Part shown: positions 25,172-33,630 of the stretch, in pieces | How the letters are laid out: every line of letters starts with the position of its first letter | Numbering within the stretch: the first letter of the stretch is position 1 | Source: CADCWK01 sp964244115 | GTDB lineage: Bacteria; Chloroflexota; Chloroflexia; Thermomicrobiales; UBA6265 | Assembly (NCBI GenBank): GCA_964244115.1 | Contig: CAXTHM010000029.1 | Location: 1 to 44,435, forward strand | DNA length: 44,435 nucleotides | Reading direction: 5' to 3' | Translations under genes and position numbers: made by a program | The notes under the pieces: model-generated | Told to the model about the DNA's origin: nothing | The model's database searches: none | The model's input: the letters and a program-made list of their open reading frames with translations, nothing else

Positions 25172-26383
25172 ATGGCGACGGTGCGGGAGCCCGAGACCGC
25201 TGCCGAGACGATGTGGTGGCCGACGACCGGCCGTGCGACCCACGCCGTGATCGACCTCGACGCCATCCGCGGAAACGTCCGGGCGGTGGCGCGAGCGACG
25301 AGCCCGGCCAGCGTGATCGCGGTCGTCAAGGCCAACGCCTACGGCCACGGGGCAGTGATGGTCGCCGAGACGGCGATCGCGGCCGGAGCGGCGATGCTGG
25401 CGGTGTCGGCCGTGGACGAAGGCATCGAACTCCGGGAAGCGGGGATCACGGCCGACATCCTCGTCCTGGCCCCACCGGGGATGTCGGAGTACGAGGATGC
25501 CTTTCGACATGGTCTGACGATCTCGGTCGCGGAGCCGGCGCAGCTCGATCTGGCCAGGGCGGCCGCCGACGCCGTCGATGCGATCGGCCACGTGCAGATC
25601 AAGGTCGACACCGGGATGCGGCGCTACGGGGCCGAACCGGCTGATGCCCTCGCTCTGGCGCGTCGGATCGTCGAGCGGCCTCCGCTTCGGCTTACCGGGC
25701 TCTATACCCACTTCGCCGATGCCGATGGCTCCGACCTCTCGTTCACCCACGAGCAGCTCGGCCGATTCCAGTCGGTGGTCGCGGCGATCGAAGCCGGCGG
25801 GATCGATCCGGGTCTGGTCCATTGCACCAACACGGCCGGCATCCATCGCGTGTCGACAACCGGACAGCGCGCGGTTCGGCTCGGGATCGGCCTCTATGGT
25901 CTGCCGCCGGACGACTCGGTCGCGCTGCTGCCGAGGATGCGCCAGGCGCTCACCCTCCGGACCAGGGTGGCGCAGGTCCGGACGATCGGACCTGGCGACA
26001 CCGTGAGCTACGGCCGCACCTACTCCCCCGTCGGTCCGGAGATCGTGGCATTGCTACCGATCGGGTATGCGGACGGATTGCGACGCGGCGTCTCCGGCAC
26101 TGGCTGGGTGAGTCTCAACGGGACGCGGGCACCGATCCGGGGGAGGGTCTGTATGGACCAGGTCGTCGTCGGTGACTGCGGCAGCGATGTCGGGGTCGGT
26201 GATCCCGTCGTCGTCTTCGGCGACGGGACCGATTCGGCCCCGACGATGCGTGATGTCGCCCGGCTGGCCTCCACGATCAATTACGAGATCGCGACCGGGA
26301 TCGCCCAGCGTGTCCCGCGCTGGTACCTCAGCGCGGGCGAGCCGGTCGCCCTGCTGCGTGGTTCCCGGTTGATCCGCCTCTAG
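25172..26383 (+). CDS. alr: alanine racemase
   Basis: PLP enzyme that makes D-alanine for peptidoglycan. Lys53 in AVVKANAYGHG binds PLP, and Tyr280 in TVSYGRTY is the second catalytic base; MRRYG, THFADADG, GIGLYG and RGRVCMDQ are typical. The first ~22 residues precede the usual start of the domain. The 403-residue length is ordinary. It ends the tgt-acpS-nnrD-CBS-alr series, and a long hairpin follows before the converging HTH gene. Together with murE, murJ and FemAB it makes four wall-synthesis genes in this window. Confidence 0.95.
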   Translation: MATVREPETAAETMWWPTTGRATHAVIDLDAIRGNVRAVARATSPASVIAVVKANAYGHGAVMVAETAIAAGAAMLAVSAVDEGIELREAGITADILVLAPPGMSEYEDAFRHGLTISVAEPAQLDLARAAADAVDAIGHVQIKVDTGMRRYGAEPADALALARRIVERPPLRLTGLYTHFADADGSDLSFTHEQLGRFQSVVAAIEAGGIDPGLVHCTNTAGIHRVSTTGQRAVRLGIGLYGLPPDDSVALLPRMRQALTLRTRVAQVRTIGPGDTVSYGRTYSPVGPEIVALLPIGYADGLRRGVSGTGWVSLNGTRAPIRGRVCMDQVVVGDCGSDVGVGDPVVVFGDGTDSAPTMRDVARLASTINYEIATGIAQRVPRWYLSAGEPVALLRGSRLIRL

Positions 26384-26471
26384 CCGAGGCGACCGGCCGG
26401 CACGCTCTCGACAGACTGTTCCGGCGACCGGAGAAGGAGCGGCACCCGTCCCGGAAAACGCCGGAAAACGA

Positions 26472-26509
26472 ACGAGGGCCGGGACCCCACTGGGGTGCCC
26501 GGCCCTCGT
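26472..26509. terminator. 17-bp hairpin between alr and the HTH gene
   Basis: ACGAGGGCCGGGACCCC (26472-26488) pairs with 26492-26509 around a three-base loop, with one bulged G at 26497. It lies 14 bp from the converging HTH gene's stop. Just before it the ten bases CCGGAAAACG occur twice in tandem (26451-26470). Confidence 0.8.
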
Positions 26510-26523
26510 CTGATCGTCTCGCG

Positions 26524-27051
26524 CTACGACGCCCCGAGTTCGCTCTCGACGCGCTTGCGGTTGTCGATGTCGCGGCGGACGACGAACGTCCGGCCGCTCA
26601 TCTCGTCCCGAACGTAGTCCAGCGAACGCTCGTCCATCCAGCGATAGATCGTCGGCCGGGTGACACCGAGCGCCTGGGCGGCGTTGCCGATGCTGATCAG
26701 CTCGCTGGGCTCGTAGGCTCGGTACTTCGCCTGAGCCAGGATCCGGCCGAGGTCGGAATCCCAGAACGAGCGGGGAACGGAGTAGTCCTCCGCGCCGATC
26801 GGCCAGAACAGGAGCTGGAGGACGGACTCGATTGCCTCGAGGACATCTTCCTTCTCTTCCCGGACCTTGCCATGGGCCATCAGCGAGAGGCGAGCGAGAT
26901 CGCGACCGAACTGTCCTTCGCGGAGGTCTTCCATCGGGATCTTCTGGAAGGACTCCGGTGAGAGTTGCATCGCCAGGCGATGGTACTGGCTATAGACCAG
27001 TTGCAACGCCTGATCAACGACCTCCCGATCATCGCGAACCTCGGCTTCCAC
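26524..27051 (-). CDS. small HTH (excisionase/MerR-like) DNA-binding protein
   Basis: A 175-residue protein of unknown target. The C-terminal part reads ISIGNAAQALGVTRPTIYRWMDERSLDYVRDEM, a helix-turn-helix like those of excisionase-family and BldC-like regulators, followed by TFVVRRDIDNRKR. The N-terminal 110 residues are helical and acidic, with no known domain that I can name. GTG 27051 has a near-perfect AGGAGG seven bases upstream, so I prefer it to ATG 27084 or the open frame to 27267. It has the best promoter in the window, with direct repeats over the -10 region that could allow autoregulation (inference). Conserved in role only by resemblance. Confidence 0.78.
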   Translation of the reverse strand: MEAEVRDDREVVDQALQLVYSQYHRLAMQLSPESFQKIPMEDLREGQFGRDLARLSLMAHGKVREEKEDVLEAIESVLQLLFWPIGAEDYSVPRSFWDSDLGRILAQAKYRAYEPSELISIGNAAQALGVTRPTIYRWMDERSLDYVRDEMSGRTFVVRRDIDNRKRVESELGAS

Positions 27052-27159
27052 GGCCGGACCTCCTCTGGGGCGCCTGTGAGACATGCTATCGAAGGTTGCG
27101 GATAGGCGAGGTGGTGGGCGGCAACACCCGAGATGCGGCGTCTCGGCCCGTACGAACGG

Positions 27160-27189
27160 ATTGTACGAGCCGTGTCGATAGACTGTCAA
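27160..27189 (-). promoter_or_regulatory. near-consensus promoter of the HTH gene
   Basis: The minus strand has a perfect TTGACA (27189-27184), an 18-bp spacer, and TACAAT (27165-27160). TCGTAC occurs as a direct repeat over the -10 and start region (GTACGA on the plus strand at 27150-27155 and 27163-27168, 13 bp apart). TATCGAC occurs at 27180-27174 and 27222-27216, 42 bp apart. The area is markedly A+T-rich for this window. Confidence 0.75.
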
Positions 27190-27280
27190 TACTTTGCGCG
27201 AATTATGAATAAACCGTCGATATACGCCGGAGCAGGAGCCCCGTTGCTCATTCGGATTCGGAAGCACGGAGGGGGAGGAG

Positions 27281-27649
27281 TCAGGACCCGGTCACGATGG
27301 CCCGGAACGCGAGTGCGGCGATGAACAATGCGGTGGTACTGCACAGAAGCAGTCCCTGACGTGGGTAGCGGTCCCGGACGAACGTGTAGGCGAACGGGAG
27401 CAGAAGCACGATGACGGTCCCGTAGACATAGTGGAGGGATGCCAACGGGCGACCGCCCTGGAAGACGAGGATCAGGCCGATCAGGGCTTGCGCCATGAGC
27501 AGCCCCTGGCCGATGACGAACGAGCCGCCCAGGCTCCCGCCGAGTTCCTCGCCCCGGAAGAACGAATAGAAGCCCCAAAGACCGATGACGATCATGAAGA
27601 AGATGACCGCGTTCGACAGCCGGTCGTGGATCAGGATCAGCGTGTCCAC
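27281..27649 (-). CDS. four-helix membrane protein of unknown function
   Basis: A 122-residue protein with four hydrophobic segments (about AVIFFMIVIGLWGFYSF, FVIGQGLLMAQALIGLILVF, YVYGTVIVLLLPFAYTF and a last LLCSTTALFIAALAF). A His and two Tyr occur together (LASLHYVYG) and the second loop is Gly-rich (RGEELGGSLGGS). I cannot place it in a named family. GTG 27649 has GGAGG six bases upstream; the open frame runs to 27775 but lacks a better start. It stands between the HTH gene and a metallo-beta-lactamase gene on the same strand, with 169 bp and 229 bp gaps. Confidence 0.7.
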   Translation of the reverse strand: MDTLILIHDRLSNAVIFFMIVIGLWGFYSFFRGEELGGSLGGSFVIGQGLLMAQALIGLILVFQGGRPLASLHYVYGTVIVLLLPFAYTFVRDRYPRQGLLLCSTTALFIAALAFRAIVTGS

Positions 27650-27818
27650 CGATGTCCTCCAGGGCGGAAACGACCATGACCGATCATGCGGCGCTCGGGC
27701 CGACCAGGGCGAGTATAGGGGGCTGCCCGGAGATCGCGTGTCGCCCCGCCCACCCGAGACGCCCGGCTGTCGCACCGATGCAGCACCCGGCGGCCATGAT
27801 CGTCGCGCGACGAGGCCG

Positions 27819-28631
27819 TCAGGTGAAGAGCGGGACCTGGACAGCTGGACGCCGCTCCGGATCGGACGACCAGCCGGGGCTCGCCTTGCCGCGACTCAGG
27901 GCGACGATCGGCGCGACCCGGCCGATCCCGGACAGGGCGGCGACCGTGGCCTGAACCGCAAGCAGCGGTCGGTTGTTCGTGTCCGAGAGGTGGCCCAGCC
28001 AGATCGTCGGGATGGTGCGGCGAGCCTGCACGGCTCGCGCGATCGCGTCGGCGGCGACCAGATTCGAAAGGTGCCCCAGTGGCGACGCCACCCGGCGCTT
28101 CAGGTGAGGCGGGTACGGTCCGCGCCGGAGGAGCTCTTCGTCGTGGTTGGACTCGAGGATGATCAGGTCGGCGGAGACCAGCCATGGCAGGTAGTCGTCC
28201 TCGAACTGGCCGAGGTCCGTCAGGAGGAGCACCCGCGCGTCGGCGTGCTCGATCGCGTAGGCGACCGGCTCGCGGGCGTCGTGGGAGACCGACAGCGCGG
28301 TCAGCGTCAGGTCGCCGACCGTGACCGAACCCGTCCCGCGGATGGTCGACTCACGGGGGAACGCCTGTTCGATCTTCGAGCGCGTCCCGGCCGTCGTGAT
28401 CAACGGGACGCCCGCCCGGCTGATCGGTCCCAGGCCACGGATGTGATCGGAGTGCTCGTGGGTGATCGCGACGGCATCGAGCCGATCCGGTGCCGTGCCA
28501 TACTGCCGGAGTGAGGCGACAAGCGAGCGTGGTCCGATGCCGGCGTCGATGAGCACCTGGGTGGTGTCACTCTGGATCAGGGTGGCGTTGCCGGAGCTTC
28601 CACTGGCGAGGCTGGTGACACGTAACGGCAT
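27819..28631 (-). CDS. metallo-beta-lactamase fold hydrolase (YycJ/WalJ-like)
   Basis: A 270-residue MBL-fold protein. The metal-binding motif is HEHSDHIRGLG; the N terminus MPLRVTSLASGSSGNATLI and the later LLTDLGQ, ESNHDEELL and GHLSN segments match the YycJ/WalJ group, proposed to act as exonuclease or in wall regulation in Firmicutes. No walK/walR genes lie nearby, so the function here stays open: nuclease or other hydrolase of the same fold. It diverges from the UPF0182 gene. Confidence 0.85.
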   Translation of the reverse strand: MPLRVTSLASGSSGNATLIQSDTTQVLIDAGIGPRSLVASLRQYGTAPDRLDAVAITHEHSDHIRGLGPISRAGVPLITTAGTRSKIEQAFPRESTIRGTGSVTVGDLTLTALSVSHDAREPVAYAIEHADARVLLLTDLGQFEDDYLPWLVSADLIILESNHDEELLRRGPYPPHLKRRVASPLGHLSNLVAADAIARAVQARRTIPTIWLGHLSDTNNRPLLAVQATVAALSGIGRVAPIVALSRGKASPGWSSDPERRPAVQVPLFT

Positions 28632-28770
28632 CGAGCTCTTCCCGGGGTGCGTGGAGCGGCGACCTTCGGCATCGCTGCCGGGCAGCCGCGCGGAGACCGG
28701 GGAAGCGTAGCAGAATGTGCCTCACTGGCGGCCGTGAATGCGTGACCGGCGGGGCACTGACTGACCCCGA

Positions 28771-28800
28771 TTGGCGCTCGTGGATCGCACGGCCAATCAT
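28771..28800 (+). promoter_or_regulatory. promoter for the UPF0182 gene
   Basis: TTGGCG (28771-28776) and AATCAT (28795-28800) are 18 bp apart, closely resembling the rpsT promoter (TTGGCG-N18-TATCAT). The start codon lies 50 bases further, with AGAGGA at 28838-28843. Confidence 0.45.
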
Positions 28801-28849
28801 ACCGGGACGGCTATCGGCCCGGGTCTGTCTCAATGATAGAGGAACCCCT

Positions 28850-31699
28850 GTGGTAGACCGGATCAGCGATTTCCCAAGACGACCCGGAGGGGCGGGGACC
28901 GGCGGTTCCGGCATCCCCGGTCTCCCCCGCCTGTCGGCGTCGACCAGGCGGATGATCATCGCGGCTGTCATCATCATCGTCGCGCTGATCATCGTCTCGT
29001 CGACCGCCCCGCTCTGGGTCGACTGGTGGTGGTTCGGCAGCACCGGCTACCGTGAGATCCTGACGACGCGGCTGGTCGCCTCGACGATCCTGTTCGTCGT
29101 CGGCTTCCTGCTCGCCGTGCTGTTCGTCGGCGCGAATCTGGTCGTGGCCCTGCGCCGCACCCGCGGGTCCCGGCCGACCGGGTCGCTCTCGATCCTTACC
29201 GGGCGCATCCTCCTGGCGGTGCTGGCCGCGTTCACGATCATCGTCGCGTTCGGCGTCGGCTCGGCTGTCTCCTCGAACTGGGAGCAGTGGCTGTTCGCGC
29301 TCAATCGCCAGAGCTTCGGCATCGACGACCCGGCCTACGGCCTCGACGTCGGCTTCTACTTCTTCATCCTGCCGGTCCTGCTGCGCGTCCTCGGCACCCT
29401 GACGTCGCTCGTCATCCTCAGCGGACTGGCCGTCTCCGGCGTCTATCTGCTCCGGACCCCGATGACGATGCAGTCGTTCCGGATCCCGGACCGGATGCGC
29501 TCCCATGTGCTCGTGCTCGGGGCCGTCCTGCTCGTGCTGATCGGGGTGCGCTACTGGGTCAACAACTACCTGCTGGTCTACTCCAACCGTGGGCCAGTCA
29601 CCGGCGTCACCTACACCGACGCTACGATCCAGCAGTTCGCCAACTACGCTCTCGTCGTGATCAGCATCGGGGCGGCGATTGCCCTGCTGGTCAGCATCCG
29701 GCGGTTCCAGCTCCGCCTGCTGGTCGTCATCGGTGCGGTCTGGATCGGGGCTCAGCTCGTCCTGGGCACCATCGTGCCGTCGATCGTCCAGCGCACCTTC
29801 GTCGAACCGAGTCAGCTCCGCCGCGAGACCCCGTACATCGCCGACAACATCGAGATGACCCGGCTGTCGTTCGGGCTCGATCAGGTCCAGCCAGCCGATC
29901 TGACCGGGACCGGTATCCCGACCCAGGCCGACTTCGACTCCAACGCCGAGACGATCGACAACGTCCGGCTCTGGGACTACCGCTCCGCGACCGTCGCCTT
30001 CCAGCAGCTCCAGGCGATCGAGCGGTTCTACGTCTTCAACGACGCCGACGTCGACCGCTACCTGATCGGCGGGCAGGAGCAGCAGGTCCTCGTCGCGCCG
30101 CGCGAGCTGGACGTCAACGGGCTCCCGGACAACGCGCAGTCCTGGACCAACCTGCACCTGCGCTACACCCACGGCTACGGCGTCGTCCTGAGCCCGGTCG
30201 CCGGCGCGACCAACAGCGGCCAGCCGGAGTTCACGATCGCCGGCCTCTCGAACCTCGAGAATGCGGCCGTCCCGATCACGCAGCCCCAGATCTACTTCGG
30301 CGAGACCGGTCTGACCTATGGTGTCGTCAACACCAACGTCGCCGAGTACACCGAGGGCAGCCAGATCGCCGAGCCCTACAGCCGGGCGGCCTCCGGCGCG
30401 ATCCAGCTCGACGACACCTTCACGCGGCTGATGTCGTGGCTGGCGCTGGGTGACCGCAACCTCGCCATCAGTGGCGAGATCACGGCCGACTCGCAGCTCC
30501 TGATCTACCGTGACATCCAGGAGCGAGTCGAGAAGGTCGCGCCGTTCCTCAGCTACGACAGCGACCCGTACATGGTCATCGCCGACGGCCAGCTCGTCTG
30601 GGTGATCGACGCCTACACGATGTCGGACCTCTGGCCGGGGGCCAACAGCACCGGTGCGATCAACTACATGCGCAACAGCGTCAAGGTCACCGTCAACGCC
30701 TACGACGGCACGATGGACTTCTACCGGACCAGCACGCCCGACCCGGTCGCCGATGCCTACGGCGAGATCTACGACGACCTGTTCCAGCCGATCGCGTCGG
30801 CGCCGCCGGCGGTCGCCGAGCACTTCCGCTACCCGGAACTCCTGTTCGAGGCCCAGAGCAACATCCTCAACCGCTACCACACGACCGAGCCCGGCACGTT
30901 CTACGACGGCAACGACCAGTGGGCGATCCCGCCCGGTGGCGCGACCGGCGATGCGCCGCTAGAGCCCTACTTCGTCACGCTGGCCTACCCCGGCGAGGCA
31001 TCGGCCGACTTCACGCTCGTCCGCCCGTTCGTCCCCGGAGCGAGACTGGCCCGTCCGAACATGGCCTCCTGGCTCGGCGGACGGACGGACACGCAGGGGA
31101 ACAACCTCCTGACCCTCTACCGGTTCCCGCGGGACAACGCGCCGCTCGGCCCGCAGCAGATCGAGGCGAGCATCGACCAGAACCCGACGATCGCGCAGGA
31201 ACTGACGCTGCTGGGCCAGGGTGGGTCCCAGATCATCCGGGGCAACCTGATCGTGATCCCAATCAACGACACGATCCTCTACGTCCAGCCGCTCTACATC
31301 CAGGCGGTCAACTCGCCCGGCGCCTTCCCGCAGCTCGGCCGGGTGATCGTAGCCGGCGGCGGTGCGGTCGTGATGCAACCGACCTACGCCGAGGCCCTGG
31401 CCGCCCTGCTCGCCGGCCAGGGAGATACGATCCCGGTCGACCCCGCGACCGGGACGATCCCCGAGGTTCCAGCCGGAGAGGCGACGCCGACGCCGACCTC
31501 ACCGATCCCGTCGATCTCGCCGGAGGACCAGACCCTGGCCGGCGAGGCGCTGGCCGCCTATGACCGCGCCCAGGCGGCACTGGCACAGGGCGACTGGGCC
31601 ACGTACGGCGACGAACTCGCGAACGTGGAGGCGATCCTGAGCCAGCTCAGCGGCACGCCGGTCGCCGAGCCAACGACGACCCCGGTCACCGGCTCGTAG
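28850..31699 (+). CDS. UPF0182 family large membrane protein
   Basis: A 949-residue integral membrane protein of a family found in actinobacteria, cyanobacteria and Chloroflexota, function unknown. About seven membrane helices fill the first 330 residues (for example MIIAAVIIIVALIIVSS, with WVDWWWFGSTGY after it). A large extracytoplasmic part follows (YSNRGPVTGVTYTDATIQ, YFGETGLTYGVVNT, LSYDSDPYMVIADGQLVW). The C terminus is Pro/Thr-rich (TPTPTSPIPS) with a short helix. GTG 28850 has AGAGGA six bases before it; the longer frame from 28715 has no such site. It stands alone, with its own promoter and a 16-bp terminator. Nothing in the sequence shows an enzymatic motif. Confidence 0.9.
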   Translation: MVDRISDFPRRPGGAGTGGSGIPGLPRLSASTRRMIIAAVIIIVALIIVSSTAPLWVDWWWFGSTGYREILTTRLVASTILFVVGFLLAVLFVGANLVVALRRTRGSRPTGSLSILTGRILLAVLAAFTIIVAFGVGSAVSSNWEQWLFALNRQSFGIDDPAYGLDVGFYFFILPVLLRVLGTLTSLVILSGLAVSGVYLLRTPMTMQSFRIPDRMRSHVLVLGAVLLVLIGVRYWVNNYLLVYSNRGPVTGVTYTDATIQQFANYALVVISIGAAIALLVSIRRFQLRLLVVIGAVWIGAQLVLGTIVPSIVQRTFVEPSQLRRETPYIADNIEMTRLSFGLDQVQPADLTGTGIPTQADFDSNAETIDNVRLWDYRSATVAFQQLQAIERFYVFNDADVDRYLIGGQEQQVLVAPRELDVNGLPDNAQSWTNLHLRYTHGYGVVLSPVAGATNSGQPEFTIAGLSNLENAAVPITQPQIYFGETGLTYGVVNTNVAEYTEGSQIAEPYSRAASGAIQLDDTFTRLMSWLALGDRNLAISGEITADSQLLIYRDIQERVEKVAPFLSYDSDPYMVIADGQLVWVIDAYTMSDLWPGANSTGAINYMRNSVKVTVNAYDGTMDFYRTSTPDPVADAYGEIYDDLFQPIASAPPAVAEHFRYPELLFEAQSNILNRYHTTEPGTFYDGNDQWAIPPGGATGDAPLEPYFVTLAYPGEASADFTLVRPFVPGARLARPNMASWLGGRTDTQGNNLLTLYRFPRDNAPLGPQQIEASIDQNPTIAQELTLLGQGGSQIIRGNLIVIPINDTILYVQPLYIQAVNSPGAFPQLGRVIVAGGGAVVMQPTYAEALAALLAGQGDTIPVDPATGTIPEVPAGEATPTPTSPIPSISPEDQTLAGEALAAYDRAQAALAQGDWATYGDELANVEAILSQLSGTPVAEPTTTPVTGS

Positions 31700-31723
31700 A
31701 CCGATCCGGTTCGTGATTGGAAC

Positions 31724-31760
31724 GCCAGACGCCGACCGGATGAACCGGTCGGCGTCTGGC
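31724..31760. terminator. 16-bp hairpin after the UPF0182 gene
   Basis: GCCAGACGCCGACCGG (31724-31739) pairs perfectly with 31745-31760 around the loop ATGAA, 24 bp after the stop codon. ATTCC follows, so only a weak T run. Confidence 0.85.
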
Positions 31761-31968
31761 ATTCCCGTGGTGTCTGGGCAATCGCGGCGACTCTACGATG
31801 GGCCGGCCGACACGGGTGAACAGGCTGCTCGCCGCCCCCGGTCATCTGCGGAGCCGAAGCCGCTTCCGACGGCTAAGCCGAGCGGGTGAGGCGGTGCGGT
31901 GTCGCACGTCGCCGGGGAAGATCTACTCCACGACCGGTCGATTCTCCTGACCACCACGTCCGCGCGAC

Positions 31969-32000
31969 CGATCCACCGATCCACCGATCCACCGATCCAC
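31969..32000. repeat. four tandem copies of CGATCCAC
   Basis: The 8-bp unit CGATCCAC is repeated exactly four times, 20 bp beyond the yggS stop. Copy number could vary between strains. On the minus strand it reads GTGGATCG and lies in the 3' region of the yggS transcript. Confidence 0.85.
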
Positions 32001-32020
32001 CGGCTGTCAGGGACCGGCGC

Positions 32021-32737
32021 CTACCCCGGTGCGAAGATCGCTCGACCCACCCGGATTGAGGTCGATCCCTCTTCGATTGCGACGTCGAAGTCGTTGGTCA
32101 TCCCCATCGAGAGCGTTCCCAGCTCCGCCTCGGGATACCTGGCCGCGAGGGTGTCCCGCAGTTCCCTCAGTCCGGCGAACGTCGGCCGGGCCTCCTCTGG
32201 GGTCGGGACGAACGGCGCGATCGTCATTAGCCCCCGCAGGTCGAGCGACGGCGCGGCCAGGATCGCCTCGATCAGCGCCGGAGCCTCCTCCGGAGCGCAG
32301 CCGGACTTCTGGTCCTCCCGGGCGACGTTGACTTGGAGCAGGACCGGCAACCGAGCGCCGGCCACGAGTTCGCCGCGGTCCGCCAGTTTCCGGGCTTCGC
32401 TCTCCAGCGTCTCGATCAGGTTCAGCCGATCGACCGACTCGATCTGGTGGGCGATCTTCGCCGCCGCCCGGGCTTTGTTGGTCTGCAACTGACCGATCAG
32501 GTGCAGCCGGGGCGACTCGCCGTCCGCAGCCAGGGCCGCGAACTTCCGCGACGCATCCTGGACCCGATTCTCGCCGAAATAGGTCAGCCCAAGGCGGATC
32601 GCCTCGGCGATAACGGTCTCATCGACCGTCTTGCTCACCCCGACGAGTCGCACGCTCGCGGCATCCCGACCGGCCCTTCGACAGGCCGCATCGATACGCT
32701 CCCGGATCGACGAGATCCGGTCCTCCAGGTCCGACAT
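32021..32737 (-). CDS. yggS: YggS family PLP-binding protein
   Basis: PLP homeostasis protein (PLPBP), without known catalytic activity. Lys36 in LVGVSKTVDE is the PLP lysine; FGENRVQDA, HLIGQLQTNKA, GLMTIAPF, SMGMTNDFDVAIEEGST and IRVGRAIF follow in the standard order. Length 238 from ATG 32737 is typical; ATG 32749 four codons earlier is nearly as good, and AAGGA lies upstream of both. It follows pgeF by 77 bp, an adjacency seen in many Gram-positive division clusters, though sepF and ftsZ are not here. Confidence 0.93.
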   Translation of the reverse strand: MSDLEDRISSIRERIDAACRRAGRDAASVRLVGVSKTVDETVIAEAIRLGLTYFGENRVQDASRKFAALAADGESPRLHLIGQLQTNKARAAAKIAHQIESVDRLNLIETLESEARKLADRGELVAGARLPVLLQVNVAREDQKSGCAPEEAPALIEAILAAPSLDLRGLMTIAPFVPTPEEARPTFAGLRELRDTLAARYPEAELGTLSMGMTNDFDVAIEEGSTSIRVGRAIFAPG

Positions 32738-32814
32738 CGTGCTCAACATCCTTCGTAATCGGGAATCGACCGGCGGTTCAGTGGGAGGATCGGGGGAAGC
32801 CCGTCCGACGATCG

Positions 32815-33630
32815 CTAACGGATGGTGATGAACGCGCCGAAGCGACCGGTCGATGGGCCCTGCGCGCGGTGCGAGAACCAGTCGCCGGACGAACGCCAGG
32901 TGCAGATCCCGCTGCGCTCGATGGTGGCCGGTAGCACACCGGCGGCGACCAGACGGGACGCGTTCGCCTCGACAGTATCGAACTGCCACCGGTCGTCGCT
33001 TCCGGGCCAGAACGCCGCGGGGTCTGCCTCCGGAACCGCCTGCCAGGCCGCCACGACCTCCGCGCCGACCTCGTAGTGCTCGCCCGAGATGGCCGGGCCG
33101 AGGAAGGCGAGCAGGTCCCCGGGTCGGCAGCCGTACCGATCGGCCATCGCCCGAACGGTCTCGCCCGCGATGTCCGCGACGGTGCCCCGCCAGCCGGCGT
33201 GCGTGACCGCGACGACCCGTCTCACCGGGTCGGCGAGCAGGATCGGCAGGCAGTCGGCGTGCAGCGAGAACAGGATCGGACCGACCGCAGCCGTCATCAT
33301 CGCGTCCGCCAGCCCGAGGGTCGGCGATCCTGGACGGGCACCGCGGCCACGGTCGGACGCGGCGACGGGCAGCACGTCGTTGCCGTGGACCTGTCCGGTC
33401 GTCACGATCGCCTCGGGGTCCAGCCCTAGCGGCTCCAGCCAGCGCCGGCGCATGGCCCAGCCATCCTCCCTGTCGCGACCGCCGCTATAGCTGACGTTGC
33501 CGTCAGCAAGCCCCATCCCCTCGACGCGGCGGGTGAACCCGTACGTCAGCCAACCCTGTCCATCCAGCAAGCGAGACGTGACGGTCGGCTGGACCTTCGG
33601 CTCGATACGTGTACCGGTCATCGCTGTCAC
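32815..33630 (-). CDS. pgeF: polyphenol oxidase/purine nucleoside phosphorylase YfiH family (PgeF)
   Basis: The DUF152/LACC1 family has been assigned purine nucleoside phosphorylase and adenosine deaminase activity, and in E. coli a role in correcting peptidoglycan precursors. The zinc ligands and nearby residues are conserved: HGND (His82), HADCLPIL (His124, Cys127) and THAGWRGT (His144). The C-terminal GICTWRS and RFGAFITI complete the fold. GTG 33630 overlaps the preceding stop as GTGA and has GGGAGG before it; ATG 33621 is possible. It is translationally coupled to the spermidine-synthase-like gene. Confidence 0.92.
   Translation of the reverse strand: MTAMTGTRIEPKVQPTVTSRLLDGQGWLTYGFTRRVEGMGLADGNVSYSGGRDREDGWAMRRRWLEPLGLDPEAIVTTGQVHGNDVLPVAASDRGRGARPGSPTLGLADAMMTAAVGPILFSLHADCLPILLADPVRRVVAVTHAGWRGTVADIAGETVRAMADRYGCRPGDLLAFLGPAISGEHYEVGAEVVAAWQAVPEADPAAFWPGSDDRWQFDTVEANASRLVAAGVLPATIERSGICTWRSSGDWFSHRAQGPSTGRFGAFITIR

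Larger units (their letters stand above)
31700..32020. other. 321-bp convergent intergenic region, UPF0182 / yggS
   Basis: It contains the UPF0182 terminator and, at its yggS end, four copies of an 8-bp tandem repeat. Between them (31765-31965) I see no gene, promoter or clear hairpin. Confidence 0.6.

Noticed and set aside
21754..25335. Two long minus-strand frames opposite tgt, acpS, nnrD and the CBS gene
   Set aside because: Shadow frames of secure plus-strand genes, without recognisable motifs.
28811..30880. A 689-codon minus-strand frame opposite the UPF0182 gene
   Set aside because: Asp/Val/Arg-rich complement of a membrane-protein gene; no start signal.
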